Below, one piece after another: positions 21,018 to 35,547 of a stretch of 64,000 bases of DNA (position 1 is the first letter of the stretch; each line of letters starts with the position of its first letter). This stretch comes from Luscinia megarhynchos (lineage: Eukaryota; Chordata; Aves; Passeriformes; Turdidae): contig JAPFBE010000013.1 of the NCBI GenBank assembly GCA_034336665.1, forward strand, positions 19,881,056 through 19,945,055, given 5' to 3'. The notes beneath the pieces are model-generated. The model was not told where the DNA came from and searched no databases. It saw only the letters and a list, made by a program, of their open reading frames with translations. The position numbers were made by a program, and so were the translations under genes.

Positions 21018-24000
21018 AACCCTCTCCCTTCCAAAACACAGAGAAGAAGATGGGAAGAGATCATTCAAGAACTCTTGCAAGAGAAATCTAGATTATTCTT
21101 TTGTTGGTTTTTTTTTAAGAGAGGGTAATTTTCCTTCCTTCAAAGAAATTACTGTAACCTCTACAATAGGCACTTTTCTACTTCATCTCTGAAGACTGTC
21201 ACACTTTCTAACCATGCCACTGGTGAGATACATTGTCTTGCTTCACACTGGTGACTGACAATTTTGGGCCACATCCTGTCCCACAAAGTGTTTTAGAGCT
21301 TCTTAAAACCAATCACAGCACTTGATCCCCACCTGTGAAATGAAATGGAAATTGGTGCTCTTGCACCTCTACCCTCAAATAGGTACAGATTAAGAAGTAG
21401 TGTTTTTCTATAAACTGGCTTCTATATTGGCCATTTTCTCCGTGAGCCCATGATAGCAGGAGAGCTACTGTGCAGATGAAGGCTTAAATAAGAGAGGCAA
21501 GGAAAAAAGAGTTTACAGAGTGCTGTAGCAAATATCCACACTTGAAAATGTTCCACTCTGAACTTTCTAAAGAGAGTCCTTGAGGTTTATTTATTCTATG
21601 TTTTTTTCCTCCATTGTAATGACAATGAGTATGAAACCACGTGTTAGACAAATGCATCAGTCTGTATTATTCACCTGAGTTCACTGCAATGAGTGATGCA
21701 AGTGGGAGGCAAAGGAGTTGGGAATATTCTCTCCCTCAAGCTAGCATTAATTTTGCTCTTTGTAGTTTCAGACTATTAAATGGTGTTTAACTTTTCCTTT
21801 GCAAACTACTTTTATCTCTCACTGAGGTCTGCAGAAACCCCCATCACGTCTAAGACAGCAATAAATTAGGAGCTCCCTCCCGTGGTTATCATATTTCTTG
21901 CACCTAATTTGGCTGCATTCAGTGTGGTCAAGGACCTCTGTATTCCTCACCATGGTTCAGCACAGGCCCATGTGCAGGAAGGATTGCCAGGCACAGTGAA
22001 TGTCTTCCCCTTCCTCTCGTCCACAAACCCAGCCCAAACCAACCATATGTTTCCATGGCCAGTAAAGCTACCCACTTGTGCCAGGTTAGAGTCAGATTAT
22101 GTTTGCTCTCTGTGTATTGGCTTATTTATTTATTGACAAAGAACAATTGTTTCTTCCATTCTCTATACTGCTTTCTTTAAGATAAAGGAGTATTTTCCCT
22201 GTTTTGTACACAGAATGAAATGGAGGCCATCAGCTCTCACACTGTCAAAGACATATATGAGAAAAGAGGACCTAATCTCTGCTTAATGGGGTGGTTTGTA
22301 CTTCAGGACTAAGCAGATATTGATGCAACCCCAAGATTCAGGGACTGCCCTGCCTATTTATCTCAGTCCTTACCATGTTCCTTCTCTTCTGTCAGTCCAG
22401 CTGTGAGTTATTTTGCTTCCTCTTGCCATATGCATCTAGCAGATTTGTGTAAGCTATGACACTTGCATATCCCTTCTCTCCAAAGATTCACAAAAGGTTG
22501 TAAGAATATTGGACAGTTTAATCCCAAAAGAGAAAAGGTCTGTGTCTAGCAAAAGAGGGAATTACTGCTGCAGCAGTGCACTGTTCCTCAAATTGTCTGT
22601 GAAGAGGGCACTGTAGTTTTCAGACATCACTTGTCTTTGCTGGATTCCTGTGCTCTGTCAGTGGATAGGGCTCTGTGGTTCCACTAGATGTAGAAGAAAC
22701 TGCATGGCCCCAGATCTCAAAGGCATATAAAATAACTCCTGTGAAATAAGTAGGAGCTGGACTCTGCCTTGAGTTAGCAGTAGCATTTTTGAGTGACAAT
22801 TTGCTATTTAGGTAAGATTTTTATGTATGTTGTATCGTTTGGCAGTGAAACTCATGGGAGGTGTGCAGATCTGGTGCTCCTTGCAGAATTGCAGGAGTTC
22901 CCTTATGGACAACTGGAATTGGGAAATTTGTAAACTCTTTAGTTCTGTCTCCAAATTTGTGTCTCAATCCTTCCATCACAGGCTTGGTTGACCTCACAAT
23001 TGGGATTTATTTTTCATCTTTGAAGCACTCTTGTGTTCTGTTCTTACTTGTTCTCTTCTTTCTACTATGTCCTGTGACTAAATATCCATTCCTGTGTTTT
23101 TTGTGAGGGGGCATGGCTCTCATTGCAGATCAACTTAACAGCTCATCAGCTAAATCATACTCCAAAGCTCTGTCTAACTCTTCTAGGCTGTGCCCATTTT
23201 CTTCTCCTCTGAGTGAGGTGGCAGGTGGGTAATGGAGGATGCTCCCCCTTTCTCCAGACCTTGGCTTGTCATGTGGGTGGCTTGTGCAGAGAGTAATGAA
23301 CCTTGTCACAGTGCTGCTGTGCCATCCTCCTACAAGCACTCACCAGGTAGTAGGGAGGGAATGTGGAGCTTCCAGAGAGTGTTGCAAGGGGAAGTGGACA
23401 GAGGTAGCTGCAGTCTAGCCCCTCTAAGTAAGCCTTTAATAGCTAATCTACTTCCTTATTGCTTAATATTTGTTTTGTGATTTAAGCTTTACCTTACGGG
23501 GAAAATAAGTTTGAAAGGTGTACCATGAACCCAGGGCCTTATACCTGGGTAGCCTGAGGAGCCAGGGGAAAAGAGAGATTGAAAAGAAAATAAACTGGCA
23601 GGCAATTGGTAAGCCTCTTCTCCCTGGACAGAGCTGTTGAAGGGACGAGTGCAGTAAATTTCAAGGATTTACAGGCTTGGTTGCCTTGGGGACATGGAGT
23701 TTAATAAAATGAATTTCATGGGCAAACTGAGCTGGCTTATTTTATTGAAAGGAAAGAAACTGAATGATGTTTGCCATATTGTGAACAGCCTCTTTCTCAG
23801 TCAGGGGCTGGAGACACTGATTTTAGACTTGCCCTGGCCTCACTCCAGGTTAGAAAGAGGTGCCTTTTCCCAGCAGCTATTCTCTGCAGCAGCTTTGTCA
23901 AGCAGGTCAGGCTCTGTAATCTGCTGGTCCTTTCTGGCCTGAAAAACTGCTGAAAGCCTCTTCCCACCAGCAGAGCTTGCCTTGCAGCAATTCAGTTTCA

Positions 24001-24761
24001 GATAACTTTGGGTATGACCTTGTTTAGGCCTGTTCCCAGCAGGGGGAAAGAGGATCAAGTCCAAAAAGGTGAGAATCAGGTTTAGTGCCTTCATGGTCCT
24101 GGTGTGCCTTGGAGGCTCCCTGCACTCTGATTGTTCTGAATGGGTAGCTCTAGCTGGAGCCCAGCAGGGCAGGAAGCTGGTGAGGCAGAACAGAGGTGGT
24201 TGAAAAATCAACAGAGTGTACCAACCAGAGATAATGTGCTGTTTTCTCAGAAAGGGAAAGAAATTGCTCTTAGGGCTTTTTTATTGGTGCAAAAACATCT
24301 GCATGTGAGGCTGCCCTCATTTAGAAGCTGACTGTTGAGGAATAGCTACTTTTAAGTTTTATTTTTTAGGCTGTGTGTTAAGTCTGTTTACAAACAAATC
24401 ACTGCACTTCAATGATTCTAATTTCCAGGTCAAAACATGGGCAAGTAATCAAATTTGTGCAGAAAAATAAAAGCAATACAGTATTTTCCTTGGTTAGCTA
24501 CATCATGATCTTAATTCTGAATTAACTATATGACCTATAGTGTCTTTTAAAAACTTCTAAAGCCACTTTCAGCATAGACTTGACCTGCTCCAGAGGAATT
24601 TTCTCTTATTCTCCTCCATATGATTGTAAGATATTGGACCTGCTTGGTGCCATGTGAACAAGTGGACACATGAATAGCACAAAAGTGCACAAAGGGTCAC
24701 AGGTATTTTATCACATCCTCTACATGGTGCATAGTATTGTTCCAATTTCACCTGACTAATA
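21018..24761. other. Unassigned intergenic DNA
   Basis: No gene or recognisable repeat could be supported. All open frames are short and lack splice or domain support. Confidence 0.35.
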
Positions 24762-24850
24762 AAGGAACACAAAAAACAAACCAATCCCCTCCCCCAAAAA
24801 GCCCCACAAACAAACAGAAAACAAACAAAACCAGAAACAAACAAAACCCC
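24762..24850. repeat. A/C-rich simple tract
   Basis: A run of CAAAC and CCCC units (aaacaaaccaatcccctccccc, then acaaacaaacagaaaacaaac) almost lacks T. It resembles the tract at 20779-21017 on a smaller scale. The frames on the opposite strand here are translations of simple sequence. Confidence 0.7.
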
Positions 24851-26960
24851 AGCTGAAAAAAAAGCAGGGCAGCAAAATGTAATTATCCTTCATTTCTATC
24901 TTCTTTGGTGTCTTCTTTGTTAAATAGTGTCCCTTCCCCATACCATCTGGATCAGAGAGGACTTCTCAGCTGGTAATCTTTACAGGTTCAGAAATAAGAA
25001 GTATTGCATATGAAAGTCTTTAAGCACATCTAGAACCTGATTTGGATTAAGCTGAGGGAACTTTCCAGAAGTCTGCTTTACTCTCTGTTTATGAAAGAGT
25101 CAATAATACTCCCTACTGGATTTATGAAACGGTGAAGTAGGGGTCACTTAGAACATTTCTAAAGGCTACCTGTCTTTGTTCCCTCTTTTTCATACCTGGG
25201 GATTCAGCTTGTATGCAGATGTACCACCTCTCTGCCCTTCTAAATGGAGTTGCCCAGCAGATTCTTTTCAGGGCAGGTTTTGGCTTTTCCTTCCTGTCTG
25301 CTATCTTTAATTAAGAGATGTCATGCCAAGTCATCATATTGGCTCTTTATGCAAAAAAAAGCCTCATTTTTTCAGGAAACTCTAAAAAATATTCTAGAAT
25401 CTGGATTTGTCTTGTGTGCTACTTATTTCCTCCTGTAAACTTTTGCATGTGGCTTACATGCGAAATGTTACTATGCCTACCCAGTAAGAATATTGTTAAT
25501 TCCCTCCTCTTTATCTAAAATAAGTGCTTTTAAAAGATTTGGATTTATGATAACCAAATTTTCCAACATGAAACTCCTAGAAGCTGAAGCTCTCTGAAGC
25601 ATGAGGTTAGGTTGAAACACCATTGTACGTTTTTATCCAAAGAAGAGTTTGCTTTTCTGTGCTGAGAATTTTGGGTGTTAAGGGGTATGGTCACATCACA
25701 TTGCCAGTGTTTTCTTCAAGACCTTGAAGGCAAATTTTATTTACTCTAGAAGTCGAAACACAAAACAAAAGCTGTTCTTATCTTCTTTGAAGCAGGTGTG
25801 CCACTTACTGAGTAGGGAAGCAAAGTTAGGGAATGTAACTGTCCTCATTGCACCGGGAATTCTGGCAACGCTGAATGTCAGATGACAAGTCCCTTGGGCA
25901 CTGCTCTAAAATAATTCTGGTATTATTGTTTCCCTGCTTCTTCCGCTGGGCATATGGTTCCAAATAATGAAACAAATGAGATGAGTGCTAGCCCGGCATG
26001 TGAAACCAAACCTTTACCTTTCCTGCTGCTCATGCCTCTGACTCACTTTGAAATGAGATGCTGAGCATAGGTCTTGTTCGTAAAAACAACTGAGTGCCTT
26101 GAAATGTATAAAAGCTCTCTGGAGCAAAAATGCTTTCATGTGGCAAAAGCTAGACAGGCTTCACAGTTTTTCCTTTCATCTTGGAGAGCTCTGTTTGAGC
26201 CCAGCCTTCTCTGTGGGGCTGTTGGCAGGTAAGTGTGTGCTCAAACACCTCTGGCTTAGCAGGGTGCCTTGGTGCTGCCTGTTTTGGCCTGCACCTTGTA
26301 GAGCAGCAGTTCCAGGAGGCCCAGGCAGATGGGGTTTTTGTCTTCTGGGTTTTCTTTAAAAGACTGGACTCCAGAAAGGCTTTGATCAAGGTCAGCTGTG
26401 CTTCCTGCCCCTGCCTGTATCTCTTTTCCACACAGTCACAGACAGTGAGTGTTGTGCCTCTGCAGACTTGCCAGGTTGTAAGCTGACCCCGTTGGTGACG
26501 TCGAAGTCCCAAATGCTGTTGAAACTGGGCTCCAACCCCACCTGAAACTGGCTGTCCCTTTTTTCCCTTATAATAAATATTGTGGTAGCTGGTGGGTGCA
26601 GTCTTGGGGCCGTTCTTACTGGAGAGTGCAGACCTTGCCAGTGAATTTTGGGATCCTATTCTGAGAATATGAAAGGCTGTCAGCTTATATAAAGTCTTAT
26701 GCAAGGAATTATTCTAGGGAGAATTCAAAGCTGATTTTTCCTCCCACCTGTGGCTATCCATTACATTTTGCCTACGTGTTCTTTCCATGCCTTTTTATTC
26801 TTTAGTGAACTTAATACCTAAGCTACTGATCACATTAGTAATGCTTGATTGCAGCCCCTAGTGCCTGTGCTGCAATGTTGTGGCTGTGTTATGGAAGTAG
26901 GAATGTCCTTGGTCTCTTACTCAGCTACTCTATGAGCAGGAAAAACAGCACCTTATTAAT
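24851..26960. other. Unassigned intergenic DNA with one long chance frame
   Basis: The minus-strand frame 26150-26704 is open for 184 codons, in a moderately GC-rich stretch. Its translation is rich in Thr, Gln and Lys and shows no domain, and I see no repeat ends. I treat it as non-coding or as an unrecognised old repeat. Confidence 0.35.
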
Positions 26961-26967
26961 ATGAGAT

Positions 26968-27255
26968 TGGAGTCACTGGAGCGAGTCCTGAAGGGGTCAC
27001 CAAGATGATTAGAGGGATGGAGCACCTCTCCTATGAGGAAAGGCTGAGAGAGTTGGGATTGTTCAGCCTGGAAAAGAGAAGCCTTCAGGGTGACCTAATT
27101 GCAGCCTTCTGGTACCTGAAGGGAGCCTGCAAGAAAAGATGGAGAAGACTATTTACAAGAGCATGTAGTGACAGAACGAGAGGGAATGGCTTCAGACTAA
27201 AAGAGAGCAGGTTTAGATTAATTATTAGGGGGAAGTTGTTTCCTGTGAGGTTCTT
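26968..27255 (+). mobile_element. CR1 fragment, truncated at both ends
   Basis: This is CR1 sequence in plus orientation, with ggagcacctctcctatgagg, aaaggctgagagagttggg, ttcagcctggaaaagagaag and cttcagactaaaagagagcagg. It stops before the 3-prime terminal repeat. The frame 27005-27307 ([20 protein letters not shown]) is a translation of the repeat. Confidence 0.88.
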
Positions 27256-30200
27256 TTATGATATTTGGCCTATCTCCTGGCTATTTAGAGGTCTGCTTTG
27301 CCTATAAATGTGTGTAGAATTGTTTTGGTGCTAGTTATTGATGGACTTAGTATTGTGCCTGCATGGTCTCTACCTGAGCTGCTGCCAACTTGGCTGGCTG
27401 GGCGTGGTCTGGGGGCTAGCTGCAGTGCTGATGGGGACATCAGGTGCCCTGGGGGTCGGGGAGCTTGGGGTCAGTGGTGCTTCCACTGCACGAGGAGAAC
27501 CCCATGGACACACCAGCAGGGCCTTGTGGGTGCACAGGATGCACCTTAAAGCAACTCCAGTGAGGAGCAGCCTTGTGCTGATACAGGCTGTAGGAACTGA
27601 GACTGTGCTCTACAAGCTTTCACCTCCCTCATGTTCTGTACATTAGAACGAGTTGAGCATGTACAGGAATGGAAACTTCTGTCTTTCTTGGTCCATTTTT
27701 GTCTCTGTGAAGAAGCCAAATGGTGTTGTATTGTAACATTTGAGCATAGGAGAATGGATACAAGTTTTTGTGTACAGGAAGAGTGTATAGTCTAATTTAC
27801 ATTTACTCTCCTGCATATTTCAGATCTCTGCAAATTGAATAATGAGTTTCTTTCATTGAGTCATCTATTTAGAAGGACCTTCCTTGTGGGGTGATTAGTG
27901 ACAGGACACTGTAACCAGTTTCATCCTGCACTTTACTCTGAAAACTGCTGATATTTCTGTACTAATTGTGTCCAAATATTACACTGCTGCTGGGGATAGG
28001 CAGCTGCCTCTGGATTTAGTATATTGTACTGGTCAGAAGGGATTTACACTTAGATTTTTCAATTTGGTGTTGAAACATTGGCCCAGATGTATTTTGAAAG
28101 GGAGGGACTCATGTTCCCATAATACTGTTTCTGCTGCTTGTTACAGACCTGTGTGGGTGTTTGCCAGAGTTCTATGTAAGAGGTATCTATGTAAGGGAAA
28201 GGTAGAGAACACAAGTGGGAAAAATTTCATGCACACAACCATTTCTGCTCAAAAGCTAAACCTAAAAATTGTGCTTGTCTGATGTAGAAGTGGAAGTGAC
28301 TTGTACAATATATACAACTGAGGCTGAGAAAATTCAACTCAAAATTTCGGTGTTGGATTCTCAGCAGAAAAATTAGCTATTGATAACATATTGCTGACCC
28401 TGAGTTATTTGATAAATAATATTAATGATAATAATTATGCTTCATACAATAGATTATTTAAGCAGATTTTTCACAATTGGCTCTCAAATTAGAAAGAAGG
28501 AAACTTCATCAGATTAAATAATTTCTTGCAGTTGATGTGTCACTTAACAAGGTCTAGTAAGGATTGATTTTAAGTCCTGTCAATTTAAAATCAATAAACT
28601 TAAAATTGTCTTTTAATTCAGTGACATTAATTACATTTTTTGCTACTCACATTTTCCAAAATCAAGAATTGTGGTGCTAACCATAACATATTTTAATTTG
28701 ATTCTTGTCATCAAATGAAAATCTTTACACAGAATGGTTGGGGGTCTTTTTATCTGATAAAGATATTCTGGTTATCCTTAAGCACTTATAAAAATATTTC
28801 TTTCCATTCTAGCATTCCCACTGTAGTAGTTTTAGGAAAATGGGAATGAAATGTTTCATTTCTGGCCCAATTACCTTTCTATTTACTCTTTTATCAAGTT
28901 AATCTTGGAAGAAGACTGAAACACACATTTATACATTGGACACTAGCATTCTAAATAATTTCTAATATGACTTAATAGATTTTCCACACAGAACAAGTTT
29001 CAAAATCTTCAGTAAAAGTTACACTTTAAAGAATTCTGGATAACAACAGCAAATATGCCAATGTAGAAAATCTGTAGGTGCTGGCATTTGGATGAGTAGA
29101 GAGCTTCTTAATTCAGGAAATGGTTTGTTTTACTTCATAAATAAAGAGAAATAGGATAATTTTGTTAACGGTATCTCACCCAATTCTTTTAATAAAAAAA
29201 ATTACCTTCTGTAACTGCTTACAAAAGCTCAACCAGTCAATAAATGGTAGTTTAAAATTGCTTAATTTATAGTATTATAATTAATTATTAACTTTTGTTG
29301 TTTTGACTTCATTTGAAATACAAAGTAGGTTTATTTCTATAAGATAATATAATCAGAGAAAAACTTGAAACCTATATTCTAATACTTTGAATAAATTATT
29401 TTTCTCTACCTTGTGTACTTATTACAAATTGAAGTTTCAAAAAAGATAAAGCTACCTTATTAAATATAAAGATTGCTGAAATGAAAGAAAATAATAAGTA
29501 GTCAGCAGTGATTACAGAAAATTGGTGTGGGTGATTTGAAGTAGGAGCTCAGGTTTCTAATGTCAACAGAAATGTAGTTTTTCCTCATAATGAAAGTACT
29601 TTAAGAGGTTTATTTCTTATCTGTCTATACTTTAAATTACCAGCCTGTGTTTAGATGGTGCTAGTTAAATGACTCTTCTGGATGAGGACTTCAGGTGACA
29701 GTAGGTCCTCTCCCTCCCCACATGGCCTTGAGCTTATTTAGGCCATGAAACTGTACCAATGGGATGCAAATTCCTGGTGGCAAATCCACACCTGCTTGCT
29801 TCCTTGCAAGGAGTAGTCTTGTGAAGTTCAAAGTTATGCTTCCTTTATGTTGAAGCACTTAGATATGTAAACATCTTATAAACTGGAGAGCAATAACTCA
29901 AAACTGTGATTTATATATATATATTTTTTTTTTTAGAAATGTATTTGATAAGCTAGTCTATATTCTGCCCCATTTTTGGCACTAGGAGATTGAATTGGCA
30001 GGCAGAAGTCATGGAATATTGCTTTGTTTGCTTCATTTTATTGTTTTCTTTGCTGTTTCTAATGTCAGTCTTTGAGGCATTGATCAAAGAAAGCTTTGAA
30101 TCCTTTCTTCTTCAGCTCTTAAGAAACTCTAACTTTAGATCAACCAATTTCATAAACATAGAGCCCAGCTCCCTCTTGTTTAAAGAAAGCCTGCCCTTCT

Positions 30201-33200
30201 CATTGTGGTAAAATGCATCTCTTCAACGAGGAATCTAAACTAGAAAATTAGAAGTTTTGGTTCATCTGGAAGAATTCTGCAAAGTAGCTTTGCAAAATGA
30301 TGTCATTAAAAATGTGTGGTTTAAAAAGCTATTTCATGAACATTTGATAGAGATGAAATTTGACTTTCTTTGCATGTTCTTATTAATGTAGTCTAAGAGA
30401 AAATATGAAGTTACATTGTGAAAAGATATGAGATAAACACAAAGGTAAAATGGGAAATAAACACATTAAGCCCATCTCAGGCTGACTGAAGTGCAGAAAG
30501 TAAGCAGATTCACTAATGGACCTATTATACTGCCTTAACTCTTGTAATTTATCCTGAATCAGGCTCTGATGTTTCACCAGTTGCTTCTATTTTATCCCTT
30601 GCAAGCAAAATAACGTGCATCTAACATCTATCTCTGACAGTGATGTCATCCAAAACATGTCTGTCTGTCTGCAGTTTGTTACAGGATGATAGCATTCGTG
30701 CTTTCTTCTTTCCTTCTCCAAATCATCCATCTTGACTCTTCTACTGCTATTGTTTAAGGTTGGAGTCATATGACAAACTGGACAAAACCACAGAAAGTTT
30801 CTACAAGATAAAAAGAATATACATGTGGAGTATTTGATTACAACCCTTTTGTCTTTTTTGCTCAAATTGTGGACTCCTGTTTTAATAGAATTACTGTTGA
30901 ATGACATACTGTGGTCGTTGATATGCTATCTTGGGCTCAGCAAGATAATTACGTCAAGGTTCTCTCAGATTAATAAATTATCTTAGAAGTTAAAGATTGA
31001 ATACTGGCTCAAATATTCAAACTGGGTCATGTATTATATTTCTTCTTTTTCCTCTTGTTCTCAATGTTGTCAAGAACTCATATCTGAAGATTGTTCACAC
31101 TTTTTTTGTCTAGAAATTCATCACCTCATGGACAAGGAGCTACAAGGCATTTTTGTAAGTCCTTCAAATCAATCATTTGTTGGCTGCTGTAGAAGGTAAG
31201 GTCAGCTTACTGCTCCTGATTCCAAAGGAGATGGCATTGGCTGTGTAGGCTTGAAGATGGGATGCATCAATTCTTTTATACAGCTTGCATCATGGGTGAT
31301 CCTTTAATAGCATTGCACATCTTGTCTCTTCTAGTGGTTTCATCAATTATTCAGAACAATTGGCCCCACATAAGTATAACAATCACTTCAGTTGAAAGCT
31401 CTAGGATAGATATTTTTGGCCTGAGGAAGAATTTTCTTTGTCATCAAAATAAGATCCAGAAACTCCAGTCCTGCACCAAGAACCATTTGGCAGATAATAA
31501 ACAAATATGCAACGGAAGAACGCTCTGTGAAGGACAAAATCCACAGCCTAAATAAACAGCTGAGGAGTCTATGCCAAACAGGCACCAAAGCCATGTTTGA
31601 AGGAAGATTCCTCACTCTGACAACGGGGCTGTCATTACAGCAAATGATTTCAGGTTGTGTTGTAGGTCTATCTAACCACTTAAACATTTATTTGAATGTG
31701 TTGCAGGCATTATGCCAGATTTTTCATTTCGTATCAGATTTTTGGATAGAGATGTCACACGTGTGACTGTTTAGATATACAATATTAATAGCACATTGTA
31801 ATAGCACATTTAGGTTGCTTGCAAGCTGGAAGGCCTCCTAGCCCATTTCTCATTCACTCTGCCTGTCAGATGTAGGCAAGGTGGGGAAATGTTTTCTTTA
31901 TGGGGAATTTCTATTACAGAAGTTTCACTGGTCAATGCTGACCTCAGCAAGAGTTGATCGAGTTCCCCTGTGTTTCCTTCTGTGTGCCTTTACTGCTCAC
32001 ACATGCAGGAAAGGGAATAAGGAAATAGGAAAGTATCTTCAAATCCGTTGATACAGAATTGGAGAGGAATTCACAGATGTTCTTCTTGGAGAAGGAAGAG
32101 CTCAGCTGTATAATCTGCTTTGCACAACAAAATAACTGGGGATTTTCAGTTACATTCATAAATCTGCTCTTCCAGCTGACATTGATTTAAAGATCAAATT
32201 AATACATTCATCTACATGACAGCTAAAAGAGAGTACATACTCATGTTGATAGGGATGGCAAGTCTTGAGCTAAAAAGGGGAAGTGTCTTTAGTAAGAATT
32301 AAATCAAAGATGATCATACCAAGAGTATGATTAATAATCAAATATCTGAAAAAAACAGTGGTATTTTAATTTTTATCAGCTGCTTCCATTGTGGGGTCAC
32401 TTCCTTGCACTACATCTCCCATGATGCACCCACAGCTTTGGTCTGCTGTGTCTGGTGCTCACCTGCTTTTGCTGATTCATGGGTGATCACCTGCTAAGAA
32501 ACATGCTTTCAAGCACTCAGGCATTTTCCTGCATAGCATTTTGGTCTAAATCCTGTCTTTCAAATCTTCCCAGGGCTTTGTGATTTTGAAAGAGAAGGCA
32601 GGGTTTTAACTTATGATTTTAACTTGTCACTGTGGTCTGAAAATGCTCTGCAGCACAGGGGAAATTCTGCCACCTGCAGCTGATAGACAGGGAAATAGAG
32701 TCATGGTGTCTAATCCACAGTGAATAATAACACCTCTTAGGAACAGAGTCCAGGTAGTGTGCCCCCCTGCCAACTATGCTAGAATAGGTGGCTTAGAGGT
32801 GAAAGGCTGCAACTGTGAGAAGACTGGCCCTCCTTTTTTAGCAGTGATTAACATTCCTGAGAAGCCTGCCAGGCTTATGGCAAGTAGTCATGATTTACTG
32901 CCTCTGAGGATCTTTATTGCATGGATTTACGTGCCAGCTGTACCAAGCTCAGATGCCTGAAATGTTGAAATTTGATTTGTATTATTTTAAAGTCTCTCCT
33001 TGATTTAAAAAAGAAATATTCCTAAAAGTTTTCACAGTAATAATATGAAGGTATGTAATTTCTTCTGGAGGAAGCGAACTACTGAAAAACCTCACTGAGG
33101 CATTGAACAGAACTGAACTTTCTCATTCAATTCCTTCTTGCACTGGCACAACAGAGCAGTAGCTGTTACTGCATCACCCAAGTTTCCCTGCTTGCAGTGG

Positions 33201-35290
33201 TTTAGCTTTCCTGCCTTCAGTGATGAGGTACCTCCCCTTCTAACGCAGCAAAGCTAAATTTAGCCCCTGTAGAGTGCACTATTCCTATATTTAGTGCTGT
33301 GAAAGTCAGACTTCGACAAGGAACTGGCTAAACTATGAGGTGTTCTGCAGTCCAGCAGACAGAAATAGAAACACAGCAAAGTACCTCTTTGGATATTCCC
33401 CCTGTGGCCAGGCAGCAGTGACAATGTAGGTCTCTGTACAGAGATGGCATTTAGAAAAATATATATATCCCAGCAGTTATCATGGAATTCCTGAATATGA
33501 GCAGACAAAGAGCTGCAGAGCCCAGTGCCACTGGGAGGACTCTGAGCAAGGCTGCTGGCAGCAAGCTGGGGACACAGCAGCAGTGGCTCTGGCAGGCTCT
33601 GCAGCATCCCTAGGTGCCAGCTGCACTGCAGGGATGGCTCCAGCTGTATTTTACTTCTCTGCTGTACAGTTGGGTATCTGCTCACATATGATATGCATAG
33701 AAATATGCTGGTACTCATGTAGGCAGACCATCAGGGCCCCATTCTCATGTACCCAAACTTGCCATGTAACAGCTTGGTGTGATTTGGAAGACAATATAAT
33801 ATTATTTGTTAAGCCAGGTGAAGCATTTGGAAGGGAAACAGGAAATTTGGGAGTACTCTCCTTTGGTCTTCCATCAAAGCAGGAAATGCACACCACAGAT
33901 GTGCCATAGGGATGGAAATTGTTGTGGCTTTTACTCGTGTGGCACTGAGCAGGTGGAAGAGTGGGCTGGCTGTGGCAGCACCTGGCTCTGCCCAGCCCAG
34001 ATGCACAGAGGGCACCACTAGAGGGCTCGTACGATGGGGATTGCTACGTCTGGAAGAAAACTAATTAAAACTGTACGATGTGCTGGCACCGAGCCCTTTT
34101 TCTGCTACTGGCAGAGGTTAACAGAGTTAGTATAAACGGATACTCAATGATCACTTCAGATTACCTCTTGGGGACTGCCAGCTATGTGATTTAACTCCTG
34201 CATGAATCAGAAAGCATCTTTTGGGCAAACATCAGATTGATTTGGTTGAGGAAATTGCTTTTTTTTTTTTTTCATTCAAGTCTGCAAAGTTTGTGCCTCA
34301 AATAAGAATGGGTTAAAGTTTGAACTAAAAGACTTAGTGTATCCTAAAACCCTTGGGGGAAGCCTGTTTTCAGAAGAAGCGTAAATGCTCAAGAAAGAGA
34401 AGTACATAGAGCCAGAAAATTCCTGCAATGATCCTCTGCTTTCATAGCCATCAGGCCATAGAGTAATGAAACTTTCCTAAACTAATGCTGTTCTAAAAAT
34501 AGCCATGTTTTTTTCCCCCACTGTTCTCTTCTTGGGAGGTTCTTCCAGAACAGTACAGGTAGAATTGTTTATTAATTTCCAGCCTAATTTTATTGTGGCT
34601 CATTTACTCCCATTTGTTCTTGTGCCATTTTTTCTTCATTAGCTCTTCTTCCTCCCCAATGTATCCCCCCTATAAATATGCCTGGGATAATCATATTTTG
34701 CACCAGCCTTTACTTAGCTGGGCTAAACAAGCAGACCTCTTCAAATTGCACATTCTAAAATAGGCCATCAAGCTTAAGGATTGTTGCCACAAGGCATGAG
34801 GACTTTTAAAAAGTGTTCTTTTACCCTTTTGTACGTTAGAGAACATTGCACAAGTGGGGGTACTGTGACACAGGGAAAATTTGGTATTATGTCTTATTAT
34901 GAACTCTTGCAACAGAGTAGTTTTCTGAGACAGAATATTGCACTAAGGGACCCACTTTATGATGCAAATTGGCAGGTACTGATCTAGATGAGCCATTTGC
35001 CTCTAATTTCTAATTTTTTTAATGTAGATCAGTTTAGTTGCTATAGAGAAAATCATACTGGTATAAGCCAGGGAACATGACCTCAGAAAAATTTAAAACA
35101 AAGCATCAATAGCAGAGAAAATACAGCAGAGCCTTCAAAACATCTCAAATTTTCCTGAATTTTCTGTGAGATTCGGGAGTATAATAAAAGCATTCAGGAC
35201 AACATTCACACATTAGTACCATCTCCCTTATGATCTGGTTCTTGGAAACATGAAAACGTTTCCATGCATGCAATGAGTTGCTGATTATGG
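27256..35290. other. Gene-poor AT-rich intergenic DNA
   Basis: This is about 8 kb without a supported gene. A very AT-rich stretch runs from about 28300 to 29660. An (AT)n/poly-T run sits at about 29911-29935. A T13-14 run lies at 34259-34272. The open frames near 31.3-31.7 and 33.3-34.0 kb have no recognisable domain and overlap on both strands. Confidence 0.35.
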
Positions 35291-35294
35291 CTTT

Positions 35295-35490
35295 TCACAG
35301 AATCACTAGTTTGGAAGAGACCTTTAAGATCATAAAGTCCAACCCATGCCCTAACACCTCTACTAAACCTTGGCACTGAGTGCCACATCCAATCTTTTTT
35401 TAAACACATCCAGGGATGGTGATGCCACCACCTCTCTGATTCCAGTACTTGGCAGGTGATTCCAGTACTTTTGACCACTCCTTTCAGCTG
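35295..35490 (-). mobile_element. CR1 fragment, minus orientation
   Basis: The stretch cacagaatcactagtttggaag, then agacctttaagatcataaagtccaaccc and tccagggatggtgatgcc, is the reverse complement of a CR1 3-prime end. It contains an internal tandem of about 20 bp (tgattccagtactt at 35437 and again at 35457) not expected in the element. The frames on the minus strand at 35206-35781 run through it and are not genes. Confidence 0.88.
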
Positions 35491-35527
35491 GGTGCCAGCA
35501 GCATGGGCCTGGCAGACAGTATAGGAG

Positions 35528-35547
35528 TATACAGTATAGACTGTATA
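35528..35547. repeat. Short perfect inverted repeat
   Basis: TATACAGT and ACTGTATA face each other across a 4-base loop (ATAG). It lies next to the CR1 fragment; no function is apparent. Confidence 0.6.

Noticed and set aside
26150..26704. 184-codon minus-strand frame
   Set aside because: It has the most codons among the frames outside clear repeats, but no domain, no splice context and a low-complexity Thr/Gln/Lys-rich translation; moderate GC content makes long chance frames likely.
29911..29935. AT-repeat with poly-T, considered as a retroposon tail
   Set aside because: No element body or target duplication is next to it; it looks like a simple repeat.
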